Made by a program: the position numbers and the translations under genes. From assembly GCA_013396995.1 (NCBI GenBank), contig VWZP01002201.1, forward strand, positions 677,816 to 741,815: 64,000 nt of DNA, written 5' to 3'. This stretch comes from Dicaeum eximium. Taxonomy: Eukaryota > Chordata > Aves > Passeriformes > Dicaeidae. This document shows positions 54,168 to 64,000 of the stretch, in pieces (position 1 is the first letter of the stretch; every line of letters begins with the position of its first letter). Under the pieces are notes generated by a model. That model saw only the letters and a list, made by a program, of their open reading frames with translations, made no database searches and had not been told where the DNA came from.

Positions 54168-55685
54168 TCAGCTGACTGACCATCCTGATGCCGTCCTGTT
54201 GAAGCTCTTGGTGTGCTCCTCGGCCCCCCTGGCTCGAAAGCGGCTCACCTCAAACACGGTGCTGATCTTGGTCATGGGTTTGGCAGCCAGTTCCTTCAGT
54301 TTCCGGGCGTCAAAGCGTGGCTTGTGTAGGAGGATGGGTAAGCGGCGGGGAAGGAAGAAGCTTTCTTCCTTTTGTGGTTTCTTCTCTTCTGCTTGCTGCT
54401 TCTTCTCCTTGGTGAGTGTCACCTGGTATAAAATGGCATCCCACATTCTCATGGCTTTCGATTTAACCAGCGTGCAGTCTTGCTTGACCACTGCTTGAGC
54501 AGCATCCTCTTTATTCCCTTCCTCCTGTCCCACCTTTTCTGCCTTGGACTCTGGGAAGTTGGTTGCTTCTGGCTGCACCATCAAGTGCTTCCTGAGGCGG
54601 TGCCAGCCACTGGCACTGGTTCCAGGAGGTCTTGGTGCTTCTGCTGATGGTGGTGCTGGCTCAGCCTTGGGGGGACAACTGGTGTTGGGTGAGCTGGGAG
54701 TCATCTGGGGTTCAGTGGCATGTTCTGTCCTGGTGTCTGTGGAGGTGGACCCGGTACCATCAGCTTGTGCTGGAGCTGCTTTTGCTGGGCGTGCTTGCCT
54801 CCAGGGAGCGCTGGGTGCTGATGGTTTCAGGATGTCTCTGTCTTGCTTCGGTAATTCAGGAGCTGCCTTGGATCTGGGTATTTTGGTGTCATTTCCATGG
54901 TTTGTAGGCTTATTGGTGTGGGCATCAGAGGTGCTGGGCTTCTCAGTAGGAACAGGCTTGGGAGCTTGATCAGGAGGCTCTGTCTCTGCAGCAGGAACGA
55001 GGGGAGGTTTTGGCAAGGGGGGAGTGGCCTTGCTGTCTTTAAGTGAGGTGGGTGTCTGCTCTGGGGATGGTTCAGAGCTGCTTGTTTGAGGCGCTGGGGA
55101 AGTAGGCCTTTTGTTTTCATGGCTGCTTGTTTGAGGTGCTGGGGAAGTAGGCCTTTTGTCTTCGTGGCTGACAGTTCCTTGGGTCGGGTTTGGTGTGGGA
55201 GTCTTGGCCCTGGGTGGCTTGACACTGTGGAAATAAGTGTTCACCTTGGTGACATAGGTAACCTCTGGTGCCCTTTCTTTACTGGGTGTACTGGAAGGAG
55301 GAGGCTGGGGGAAAACAAATACTGAAGGGTCAGATGGAGAGGGAAGGTGGGAGCCCGTGCCTTCAGGCTGCTGTGGAGTCTCAGGAGCTTCTGGCTTCTG
55401 TAGCAGGGGCATGGCCGAGGAGGTTGTGAGCTTGACGTGTTCCGCGATGCGCCGCTGCTCGGTGANCTCCTGGTCGGGGCTGGCTTCGTTGACAGGCGAA
55501 AGGCTGGAGCGGAAGGACTTGCCCTGCTCCAAGGTGAGGAAGGTGTTCTTCCTGGCCGCCTTCTTCAGCAGCCGCTGCAGCCGCAGGTTGTCCTTCCCAG
55601 GCTTTGGGAGCGTGGGAGGGGGAGAGAGGGGGTGGTGATTGGAAACAGGCTGGGTGGAGGATGGGACTGTGATCAGCATCGTCAT
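54168..55685 (-). CDS. PRR33: Proline-rich protein 33-like, single coding exon
   Basis: 505 codons uninterrupted on the - strand, ATG at 55685, stop at 54168. The protein starts MTMLITVPSSTQPVSNHHPL. It has a basic helix KDNLRLQRLLKKAARK at 31-46, then a long Pro/Thr/Ser/Lys-rich disordered middle. The C-terminus is basic (RKLKELAAKPMTKISTVFEV to GWSVS). The identity rests on the proline-rich composition and its place beside LSP1, where PRR33 lies in mammals. I know of no established biochemical function. An acceptor (TTTTCTCGCAG) ends three bases before the ATG, so a 5' UTR exon must lie further right. One ambiguous base at 55466 leaves codon 74 as Phe, Leu, Ile or Val. It converges with LSP1. 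Confidence 0.75.
   Translation of the reverse strand: MTMLITVPSSTQPVSNHHPLSPPPTLPKPGKDNLRLQRLLKKAARKNTFLTLEQGKSFRSSLSPVNEASPDQEXTEQRRIAEHVKLTTSSAMPLLQKPEAPETPQQPEGTGSHLPSPSDPSVFVFPQPPPSSTPSKERAPEVTYVTKVNTYFHSVKPPRAKTPTPNPTQGTVSHEDKRPTSPAPQTSSHENKRPTSPAPQTSSSEPSPEQTPTSLKDSKATPPLPKPPLVPAAETEPPDQAPKPVPTEKPSTSDAHTNKPTNHGNDTKIPRSKAAPELPKQDRDILKPSAPSAPWRQARPAKAAPAQADGTGSTSTDTRTEHATEPQMTPSSPNTSCPPKAEPAPPSAEAPRPPGTSASGWHRLRKHLMVQPEATNFPESKAEKVGQEEGNKEDAAQAVVKQDCTLVKSKAMRMWDAILYQVTLTKEKKQQAEEKKPQKEESFFLPRRLPILLHKPRFDARKLKELAAKPMTKISTVFEVSRFRARGAEEHTKSFNRTASGWSVS
55079..55168 (-). repeat. PRR33: 45-bp tandem duplication inside PRR33
   Basis: Two near-identical 45-bp units (55079-55123 and 55124-55168) encode consecutive copies of (D/E)(N/D)KRPTSPAPQTSS, a Pro/Ser repeat in the disordered middle. 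The length keeps the frame. Confidence 0.85.
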
Positions 55686-57339
55686 TTCCTGCGAGAAAAG
55701 ACCAAGTTTAGAGTTGGTGTGGGCTTAGCCCCGCGCTAGAGTCTAAAATATTTATATGTGAGTCCTCCTCTACCTCTCTCTAAAAGCTATGAGTATGGGG
55801 TCAATATTGTGGGAGAAGAGGATCAGTCTTCATTTTGTTACTCTCCTGAGGTAACCTCAGCCAGTCTTGAAGGTGGGTGTGGCAGGGCAAGAGATGTCCT
55901 GGGGGGAAGCTGTATTGCCAAACCTGGAGCTCTTCTGCTCCTGGCATTAGCACAGTGAGAGCTCCCAGGGACCCCAGATGTTCGTGTCTTGGCAAGTCCT
56001 AATGGGATTTGGAAGGAAATGTCAAGGGAAACTGAGTGGATTTCAAATTCTGAAGCTTTGAAACATCTCCAGAGGCAAAAAGCTGGAATGTTTCATGGCT
56101 TTCCAAATTTCAGCTATTAATACTCTGATACGATGTTACACACAACAGAACAGCCATAAACTACATGTGTCATTTGAATCAAAGTCAACACTGGCCTTGA
56201 TTCATTTCATCTGGCATGAAGACTCCCCTGTGAAATACAGGGCTTCTCAGAAGCTCTGTATATCAGTGAGGAAGTGCTTTGTCACAGCACTGACTCGGCC
56301 TGGTCTTTCCTTGCTGCATGAAGCACAGGGACAATGTTTTTCTTCAAGATAAAATCGAATTTTCTCTGTCCCTTGGGAAGCTTTGCCCCTGTCTTGCCTT
56401 TGTCACTCATTCTTGAATGAAGCAGAGATGGCTTGTGCTCTGTGTCAGGTCTGGTCTCCAGTGGCAATTGCAGCCCTGTGGCCAGTGCTGAGCTGCTCCT
56501 GCAGGGATGCATGGCTGCTTTTCCAGCTCTTTATTGCGACCTCATGACGTCTCCTTTGCCTGCCTCCTTTTTGGTGAGTGCTGCTCAGCAGAGCTCAGTG
56601 ACCACTGGCCAGGTGAGCACAGTGGAGCTAAGGGTTTGTGTTGGGGATACAGAGATAAAATTAATCTCAGTTCTTTCTCTTCCTGAGCAAGCTGGGGAGC
56701 ACCAAACAGCCTCTGACCCGCAGTGACTCTGGCAGCCCCAGGAAGGAAATCTGACTCTATCCTGGCTCTTGCTCAGCACAGAGTTGCTGAGTTTTGCTAT
56801 GAAATGAGGCATAAATCACTGAGCCCCTTAATCCCTGGTGCTGGATGCAACTGAGCATCCTGAAAGAAGGAAGAGGAGAGCAGGGTGGTGTCAGGCTTGC
56901 CCAGGGGGGCTGTTTATTTTGTGTGCTGTCCTCTGCTCCTGGTGGCTCCCAGTCTGCTCTGGTTAATGTGGGTGTGTAATTTGACACCTACTGTGCAGGA
57001 GAACTGTCCTGAATAGAACTCTGGGAAGTGCAGAACAGCTATTTGTGCGTGAGTGCCCAGTGGCACTTTGGGCTTGCAGTGCTGCTGTCAGCACTGGGCT
57101 GGGAAGGTGATCCCATACTCAGCAAGCAGGTGGTGTGTCTGCCAAAACTGGTTGGGCATGAAGGGAGAAGGATGACTTCTTGTTTTCAAAGGCAGCAGCA
57201 AATAAAAGCACTGAAGAGGTGGCATGCTGAGCTCAAGGTCAAAAGCCTGAGACTTCAAGCTCAAAAGCTTCAAGGTCAAGCCCTCACCATGGTGGATGAG
57301 CTGCCCTCCAGAGCAGAGGCTGTAGTGGCCAGGGTGTAG
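55686..57339. other. Upstream flank of PRR33
   Basis: Should contain the non-coding first exon and promoter of PRR33 on the - strand, but I cannot place them. A short motif repeat (variants of CTCAAGGTCAAAAGC and CTTCAAGGTCAAGC) lies at about 57232-57281. Confidence 0.4.
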
Positions 57340-57875
57340 GCAGTGTATAGCAAGTGGTGTGTGCAGAAAGACATGGATCTGGAGCAAGTCCTCAGGAGGA
57401 CCACAGGAATGATCAGAGCATGAACACTTCTATGAGGGCAGGCTTAAGAGAGTTAGGGTTGTTCATCCTGGAGAAGAGAAGGCTCTGGGGACTTTATTGT
57501 GGCCTTTTAATATGTAAAGGTGGCTCATAAGAGAGATGGGGAAATGCATCTTAGTAGGGCATGTTGCAATGGGACAAAGGGTGAAGCTTTTAAACTAAGA
57601 GGGTAGATTCAGACTAGATATAAGGAAGTAGTTTGTTTTTTGTTTTTTTTTTAATGATGAGGGTGGTGAAACACTGGAACAGGTTTCCCAGAGAGGTGGT
57701 GCATGCCCTATCCCTGGAAACATTCCAGGTCAGGCTGGATGGGGGTCTGGGCAGCCTGATTTAGTTGCAGATGTCCCTGTTCATTGCATGGGTGTTGGAT
57801 TAGATGACCTTTAAAGGTCCCTTTCAACTAAAGGTCCCATTCAAGCTATTCTATCATTCCATGATTTACTTTAGC
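57340..57875 (+). mobile_element. CR1 LINE fragment, 5'-truncated, about 530 bp
   Basis: Recognisable CR1 3' region: GAGAGTTAGGGTTGTTCATC, CTGGAGAAGAGAAGGCTC, TTAAACTAAGAGGGTAGATT, CTGGAACAGG, GATGACCTTTAAAGGTCCC, and an ATTCTAT-type end. A T-rich segment (about 57632-57655) replaces part of the usual sequence. Diverged and non-coding. Confidence 0.92.
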
Positions 57876-60800
57876 TCTAGGCATGAGAGACCTGCTGTTT
57901 TCTGTGAGGGGGCTTGGAGGGGATTTGTGTCAGCTGGGGGTGACAACTGTTGGACATTCCCAGTGTCTTACCAGCTTCATTCCTTAGGCACAAGGCTGTC
58001 ACTAGGATTTGCTTTGTTCCAGGAGCTACTCTTAGAGGCAAGTCTGCACTGTTCCAAAAAAAGGCTGAGAGCCCATTCCTTGGTCATATACCTGCTTCCC
58101 TCCCCAGCCTCATGGGTTTTTTTAGATTCTTCTAGGTCAGAAAGCCAAAATGTCTCACTTGGGGGGGCATGTAGGTACTTTTGTGTGGCACTGCTCTGGC
58201 TCTTTGTGTAGGAACTGGTAATTGCTTGTGGGTTTTTTGTGCCTTTTTAAAAATCTGAAGGGTGAGCAAATATCTGCACCTCATGGTAGGATTTATTGTG
58301 CAGTGACTTAATCTGCTCCTGTTTAATGTGGTCCCATGGACAGCCTGTACTACAATATGAGCTATGATCCAGCAGCACTGGTAAACCAGATTTATAAGGC
58401 TGACCTGCTTCAGGCTTGTGTAGGGAATACTAAAGAGGCAGGGCAGTGAACTTCCCAGCTAATGATCAGCTCTTGGAGTGTTTTCCTTGTCCTATGGACT
58501 GCTGCACTCCAGAAAAATGCAGCTCCCCACATGAGTCAAAGAAAGATCGTGCCTGGGATTTGCTGCAAACTGCCTGATGCTACTGAGGAGGGCATGGGGG
58601 CTCTCAGAGTGGAAAGTTTAATATGCACACACCAGGAAAATCCCTCTGCTCCCAAAGTCAGAGGCTGCTTCATGCTGTATAACCTCAAGATTTGTTGTAT
58701 TTTAGAAACAGTCTGTGCTCTTACTCTGCTGCTATCTCAGCATCCCATCTGACTTGAAACCTGCTGTGCTGTGGGTCTTGGAATCCTTTGGGTGGTAACT
58801 TCTGTGGCATGTGACTGTATTGGAATCTGTGTGCTTGACTAATGGAGCAGCAAGATGCTAAGAGACAGCAAAAGGAAATCAGCTGTTAATTTATTTGTTT
58901 CCCTGTCATGCGTAGCTTTGCTTTGAGTCTCCTTCAGAGCTTTGTGTGCTCAGGAGAAATTCTCAACAAGGAAGATTTCTCTTCCCCCTTGCCACCTAAT
59001 GAAGCACAAGTAAAGGGACAGACAGACTTGCTTTATTGCCAGTGGAAAGGCAGGAGCTGAAAGCCTGGGGACAGTAGGGGAAGCACTGCCTGAGAAACTT
59101 GTGTGGGTTTGTGATAAGCTGGAGGGAAGTGAACCTACAAGTCAAGAGGCTTTCAAAGGGTTAAGTTTCTCTGCTGCTGGTTGAGTTCCCTTAGGTGGAT
59201 GGACGTTCATCCACTCTTGGACCCCAACTGTTCTCCTGACTTGGCTCCACTTGCAATCAGCCCCAGATCAGGAATAGTGGGAAGAGTGTCAGCATGCAGG
59301 AGTCATTTATCAAGTGATGGAAAAGTCATTTGTGTGCTGGAGTCCCCTGGCTGCACCAGCTGTCGTGCGTGGAGCAGATGGAGAGCTGCAGGAACCCTGC
59401 ACTGCTGCAGATGGTCCCAAGCAGAGCTGGGGCTGTGTGGACACTCTCTGCTTTAGTGGCTTTCTTGGCCTTGGGAGGAAGCCCAGGAATCTCCTTTTGA
59501 GGGTGGGAGGCAGCGTGGCAGGAGTGCAGCCATGAGCTCTGCCCGGCGTGCAGCCCTCAGCACCTCCTCTGCCCTGAGCATGGACATTCCCAGCAGGGCT
59601 CACTCATGCCTTGTGGGTGGGCTGATTCACAGGGATTTGTGAAAATGGGAGGGAGAAACCCAACTGTAATAGCTAGAGAAGATACAGTTTCTGTGTAGCC
59701 CAGGGTATTGCTGGTGAGAGGTGAAATGCTATCCATAACACTGTTTTCTTGTCTTGCAGCTTGATCCTGACTCAGTGCAACCCTCCATGCCACTATTCCC
59801 TCTGCTCCACAGAAGATAATTGAAGGATGTTTCTCTCTCCTGACTGCTGTCAGTCTGCTTTGAGTACAGCCTGACTCCTCCTGGGGTTTTGAGCAATACC
59901 CCACACTGCCTCCAGATGGATGAAAGGAACTAGATCAGCTGACAAAACTCATCCCTGTTTTAACTTTCTATGTGACTCTTTGGCTTTTTTTTTTTTTTAA
60001 TCTATCTCTGCTATGGAGATTGGGAGGCTCTGTTCCCTCACCTTAAGTTTTGGAAGAGAGGGATCTGCTGCCTGGCTGAGCAGGCAAGGCTTTTGTTATG
60101 TGATGAAGAATTTCTCCTTTTGTGGCCCTTGGTGGCTGAGTGGTGCCAGAGAAGGGAACTCAACAGAAATCTGGTGAAGAATTGGTGTTTGAAAGAAGGG
60201 CAGTGAGCAGGTCCTGAGTGTAAAAAGACTGCAAGGAGAGTGTGATGAGAGTGCAAGGACCACTTGTCACTCTGTTGGTGCCAGCTGTGGGTAAAGTCTT
60301 GCCCTGTTCATGATGCAGCCTCTGTTCCTCTACATCATCTGCTTTGAGGCACTTCCATCTACTGGTCTCTGCATACATCAAATTGCATTCAACTTAATCC
60401 TGGTTTTTTTCTTTAGTTCCCAGATGATTCTTAAATCACAGTTTATGTACCCATGCCAAAATGTTCCTGCTACTTTTCTGTCCCAGCAGGGCAATAGCAG
60501 CTTTGTTTCAAATAGCTGCTGCCTTCCTCAGCCTGTCTAAGATGGATTGGAGTTCTCCTTTCCCAGGTGAGGAGTGCTGACCGCTGGTGTTATCTCCCTT
60601 CTCTGGGAAAGTGATTTGCTTATTCTCTAACCCGTGGGCTCCAGTGCCAGTGACTGAAACACTTCTAAAAGTTAGATGTGGTGGCACCTTGGTATCTTGT
60701 GAGCTGTGTTCCTGAAGCTGAGCAGGATATCTGGGAAATGGCTGCTGCTGGAAGCTATCTTAGTGGAATGGCATCCTAGTGAATTGTTTGTGGAGACCAA

Positions 60801-63800
60801 GGTTTGCTGAGAACTTGAGGAAACAGTCCCTCAAGAGTGGCATTTCTGGCCTTGGGCCTGAGGTCTGCAAATCGGCTTCTAGGGTTGTTTCTGAACTCTC
60901 CTGTGTCTTCATACTTCATGGTGTTAACATGTCCCCCATCCCCTCTTTAGTCTCATTCTTACCTTCTTCCCATGTCAACATAATTTTGCAACTTGTTTCT
61001 GCTCTCCTGGAGGGAGGGCAGCTTGTTTTTCCTCCTGCATCAGTGTGCTTTCTGTTTAAAACTTTCTGCCCCTGGATTTTCTTTTTTTTTTGTAAGCATT
61101 TAATAAAATTTGGAGAAGATGTTGTAATAATGGCAACTCTGAGAATTTTGTTCATGTAGGAGTCTGCAAAGTTTGTTTTCCAAGACCTTGAAACTCTCTG
61201 CTTGAATGTGAGGTGGAGGAGGAGAAGCATCAGTCTGACTGACAAGAAGAAAAGGAGCTTGACATATGCAGGAAAGGGGCTTTCTGTGTGCCTGCCCCAC
61301 TTATATCCATGTTATTTTGCTGCATTTTTAATTGGGAGTACTTGTAATAATAAGTAATTCCCCTCTAAAATGGGGTGGGGGGGATGAGCAATGCAGAGCC
61401 TGCACAGACTTCCTGGGGAGTGTGATCAGCTAGGAGAAGCACAGAGCTTAACTCCCCAGGTAATAGACCTGAGCAACATCACAGGCTTCAACCAAAATCA
61501 CTGGTGATGTCAGCTATTTAAAAAAAAAAAAAAATTCTTCTGTATCCTGCCAATCCAGCATCGACAAGGTCAGTGTAGCTGTCTGTACTGGAACCCAGCA
61601 CACTAATGAGCTGATGGCTCTAGCTGGAACCATCCACCTTTTTATGGAAAAACCTTTTTATGGGGGTGACCTTCCAAGTAATAACACTTTTATGGTGTAG
61701 AGACAATGAAGAGTTTCTGCTATCCTAATGCTTTAGGAAAGTGTAGGTAAGGAAGGAGGTAATTCCAATATAAGTTCTTGCTCTTTGTTCTTTGTCCTGC
61801 TGATTGGTACCCTTGTCCTCTCCATGCTTTGCTTCAGGGGGGTAGGAATTCAAGGAGTTCCTGTGTTCTTGAAAGCACTGAACAGCATGGCCCCATTTTT
61901 CTCCCTTCAGCCCTTCCTCTGCTGTGCTGGGATTTTCAAGTGAGGCTGGAGCAGCAGCAGTGTGGTGCATAGGGATGTTCTGGCTTGAGGTGAAAATAAC
62001 ACTACTTTGCACGTGTGCAAGCTGGTTGCACCCATTTTTCAACACAGTTCTGTAGCTGGCTGGTGGAAATGATGGCTGAAAACTTCTCCAGTTACTATTC
62101 CTGTGCCCTGCCAGTTTGGAGAGGGCAGAGGAGGCCCCAAAGGCTGTTTGTGTGAGATTCCTTCTCTAAGGAGGGCTAATTAGCAGAGTGTATTTTCTCC
62201 ACTTAAAGCCCAGAGGGACCTAGATGTGGTTTCAATAAACAAGTGCTGTAATTCAGGTGGTGACAGCAGAGAAGGGAGCAGGTTATGGGAGATCAGAGCT
62301 CTCTAGTGGTGGTCAGGAGCCAGGGAGAGAACTGGCTGGGAGTAAGTGTGTGCAGCACTTTGAGGTACTTCTGCCAGGGGAAGTGTTTCCACAGCTAAAT
62401 TAACCTGACCATGTGTTGTTCCTCCTCCCAGAGTAACATGGTGTGCACATGGTGGTGGGACTGGCAGTGGGGTTACCAGGATGGTGAAACTCCCCTACCT
62501 CCCCGAAATGAAAAACAGGAGTGCTGCAGCCTAGATATGCTGGATGTGCATTTTGGGCAATGCTAAGAGGGGATGAGGGCATGGAGGCTCATCCCTTCCC
62601 TCAGCAGGAGCCTGGAGGGAGCTGTGGCTGGTTTTGTGAGTGAAGGAGAGCAGGCTGGTGCACTCTGCAGCAGTTACTGTCTGGTGCCAGTCAGTAGCTG
62701 ACTGCTTCCCATCTTTGCTCTGTTCATTTTTCACAGCATTGTGGTTCTTGCAGCACTGGCATCTCAGAGGCTTTTGCTGTGAGGCCTCAGCTCTGTCTCC
62801 TCCTGAGACTGCTGCATTTTGAGCCTAACAAGGACAAACTGTCACACTAAATGGGTCATGCAGGGTTAGTCTTAGCCTCAAAGACTGATGCTTTCCTGGT
62901 GCCTGTGTCTGCTGGCTGCCTGTGTCCCCTGTGCTGCCATGCTTCCCCAAGTTACCATCCCCTTGGCAGGTTGGCAGTGCCCAAAAAGAGGGGCTGGGAA
63001 TCCCTGTGTGGGCTCTCAGTGCTCTGAACTGGTGGCACACCTTGAGGTGTTGCTTCACTACAATTTCCTCTTTACCCATCTTGTCTACATTATGCAGAAG
63101 GGGAACATAATTTTGGCAGCATTGGCTCTGAAATAAATCTGTAGAGGCTCCAGTGATACTGAAATGTGCTGCTTGTCTTTCTGTGGCAGGCTGCTTTTCT
63201 CCCAACAGGGTTTAACAGATGAATTCTATGTGAATGTATGCAAGATGGGATTGAATTCGTGGTCCATAATTATTGTAATTCTATAAACCAGTGTTATTTA
63301 AACTTGGGGGAAACTTAACACTTAAAACAGGCTTGAATTTTCCATTATTTATGTCTTTATGTGGCACTTGTTCTGCATTGAGGCTGGGGGCTGGACTTCA
63401 TCTGGTTCTCTTTGCAGGTATAAAATAATTACAGGCTCCCTTTTACATCCATTCTAATGTATATGTGTGCATGCTAATTAACAGATCTCTGCTCAAGCCT
63501 TGTTTGCAGCTCTGCACTGGGCCTCCAGTGTGGTAATGGACACAAGAGTCTAGAGTTTCCAAATGACTTTGTTCCTTGAAATGTGTCTGCAGCTTCTGCT
63601 CTTTGAAGGAAAGGTCAGCCTTGGGGATACCTGAGCCTGAATATCAGAGCTTTGCCTCCTGCCACCACCACCTTTGGGAAGGAAAATAAACAAGCTCAAA
63701 GAGCAGGGTGGCTATAAATACTGAGGTATAAATACTGAGCTGATATGCTGCTGAACAAGGTTCTGGGGTTGGTCTGTTGGTAACTCCTTGCCAGCTCAAG

Positions 63801-64000
63801 ACACTTTCCCTGCATTATATATATCTCTATCTGTATATGAGCAGCTTAAGAGAAGAAATGTATTTCACACTGACAAAAGTGCAGTTGGAGCTAGGATTTA
63901 CTTTAGGAATGGAACCATTCCAAGGATCCTGATGGTTGAGACAGGAGATTTCCCTGGGATTTTGCATTGAGTCCCCTGAGGGTTTTGGTTGCAGTGGAAT
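57876..64000. other. Intergenic sequence, right end
   Basis: No coding exon supported. TNNT3 would be expected next by synteny, but its MSDTEE-type start exon is not found. A-runs and T-runs occur (59985-59998, 61520-61533). A short TA-rich run lies at about 63816-63840. TATAAATA repeats lie at 63713-63740. Confidence 0.45.
63713..63740 (+). repeat. 14-bp tandem repeat with TATAAATA cores
   Basis: TATAAATACTGAGG at 63713-63726 is followed directly by TATAAATACTGAGC at 63727-63740. The first copy is preceded by C, making the MEF2-like CTATAAATA. Confidence 0.9.

Noticed and set aside
54544..54969. 141-codon + frame rich in Gly/Ala/Val
   Set aside because: Exact antisense shadow of the Pro/Ala/Thr-rich PRR33 frame.
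1..64000. CRISPR arrays, tRNA/rRNA genes, bacterial operons, viral genes
   Set aside because: None found. The intron-exon structure and CR1 elements show vertebrate nuclear DNA. No cloverleaf or A/B-box pairs and no retroviral gag/pol motifs were recognised by eye.

Overview
This is a bird genome window. Two truncated CR1 LINE 3' ends with the typical avian terminal motif, compact introns and the gene content point to birds. Three genes are recognised: TNNI2 (fast skeletal troponin I, + strand), LSP1 (lymphocyte-specific protein 1, + strand) and a single-coding-exon proline-rich gene that is most likely PRR33 (- strand). The order TNNI2-LSP1-PRR33 matches the vertebrate block that in human lies on 11p15.5 near TNNT3 and IGF2. 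I cannot name the species.

Layout. 1-7090 is upstream intergenic DNA. It has AT-rich homeobox-like patches, and at 5039-6141 unusual reading frames of unknown origin. 7091-12545 is TNNI2: a TATA-like promoter and a non-coding first exon, an intron-1 muscle enhancer candidate, a seven-nucleotide microexon, five further coding exons and a canonical AATAAA. The predicted protein is 183 residues. About 650 bp later the LSP1 locus begins. It has two alternative first coding exons 11.7 kb apart (13311-13390 and 24982-25040). Both end in the same phase and can splice to the common exon at 37558, giving predicted proteins of 359 and 352 residues. The common part runs through nine exons to a stop at 50116. 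The LSP1 3' end is unclear: a strong splice donor follows the stop by 25 nt, and no AATAAA is seen before 54 kb. PRR33 (54168-55685, 505 codons, one N) lies tail to tail with LSP1. 55690-64000 is intergenic or PRR33 5' sequence, with a CR1 and a small TATAAATA tandem repeat near the right end.

Functionally, TNNI2 is the inhibitory subunit of the fast-muscle thin filament. LSP1 is an F-actin-binding, caldesmon-like protein of leukocytes and stromal cells. PRR33 has no established function that I know of. No tRNA, rRNA, CRISPR array or viral gene was seen. Exon coordinates were derived by joining frames across GT-AG junctions and checking phase. They are predictions from sequence only; there is no transcript evidence.
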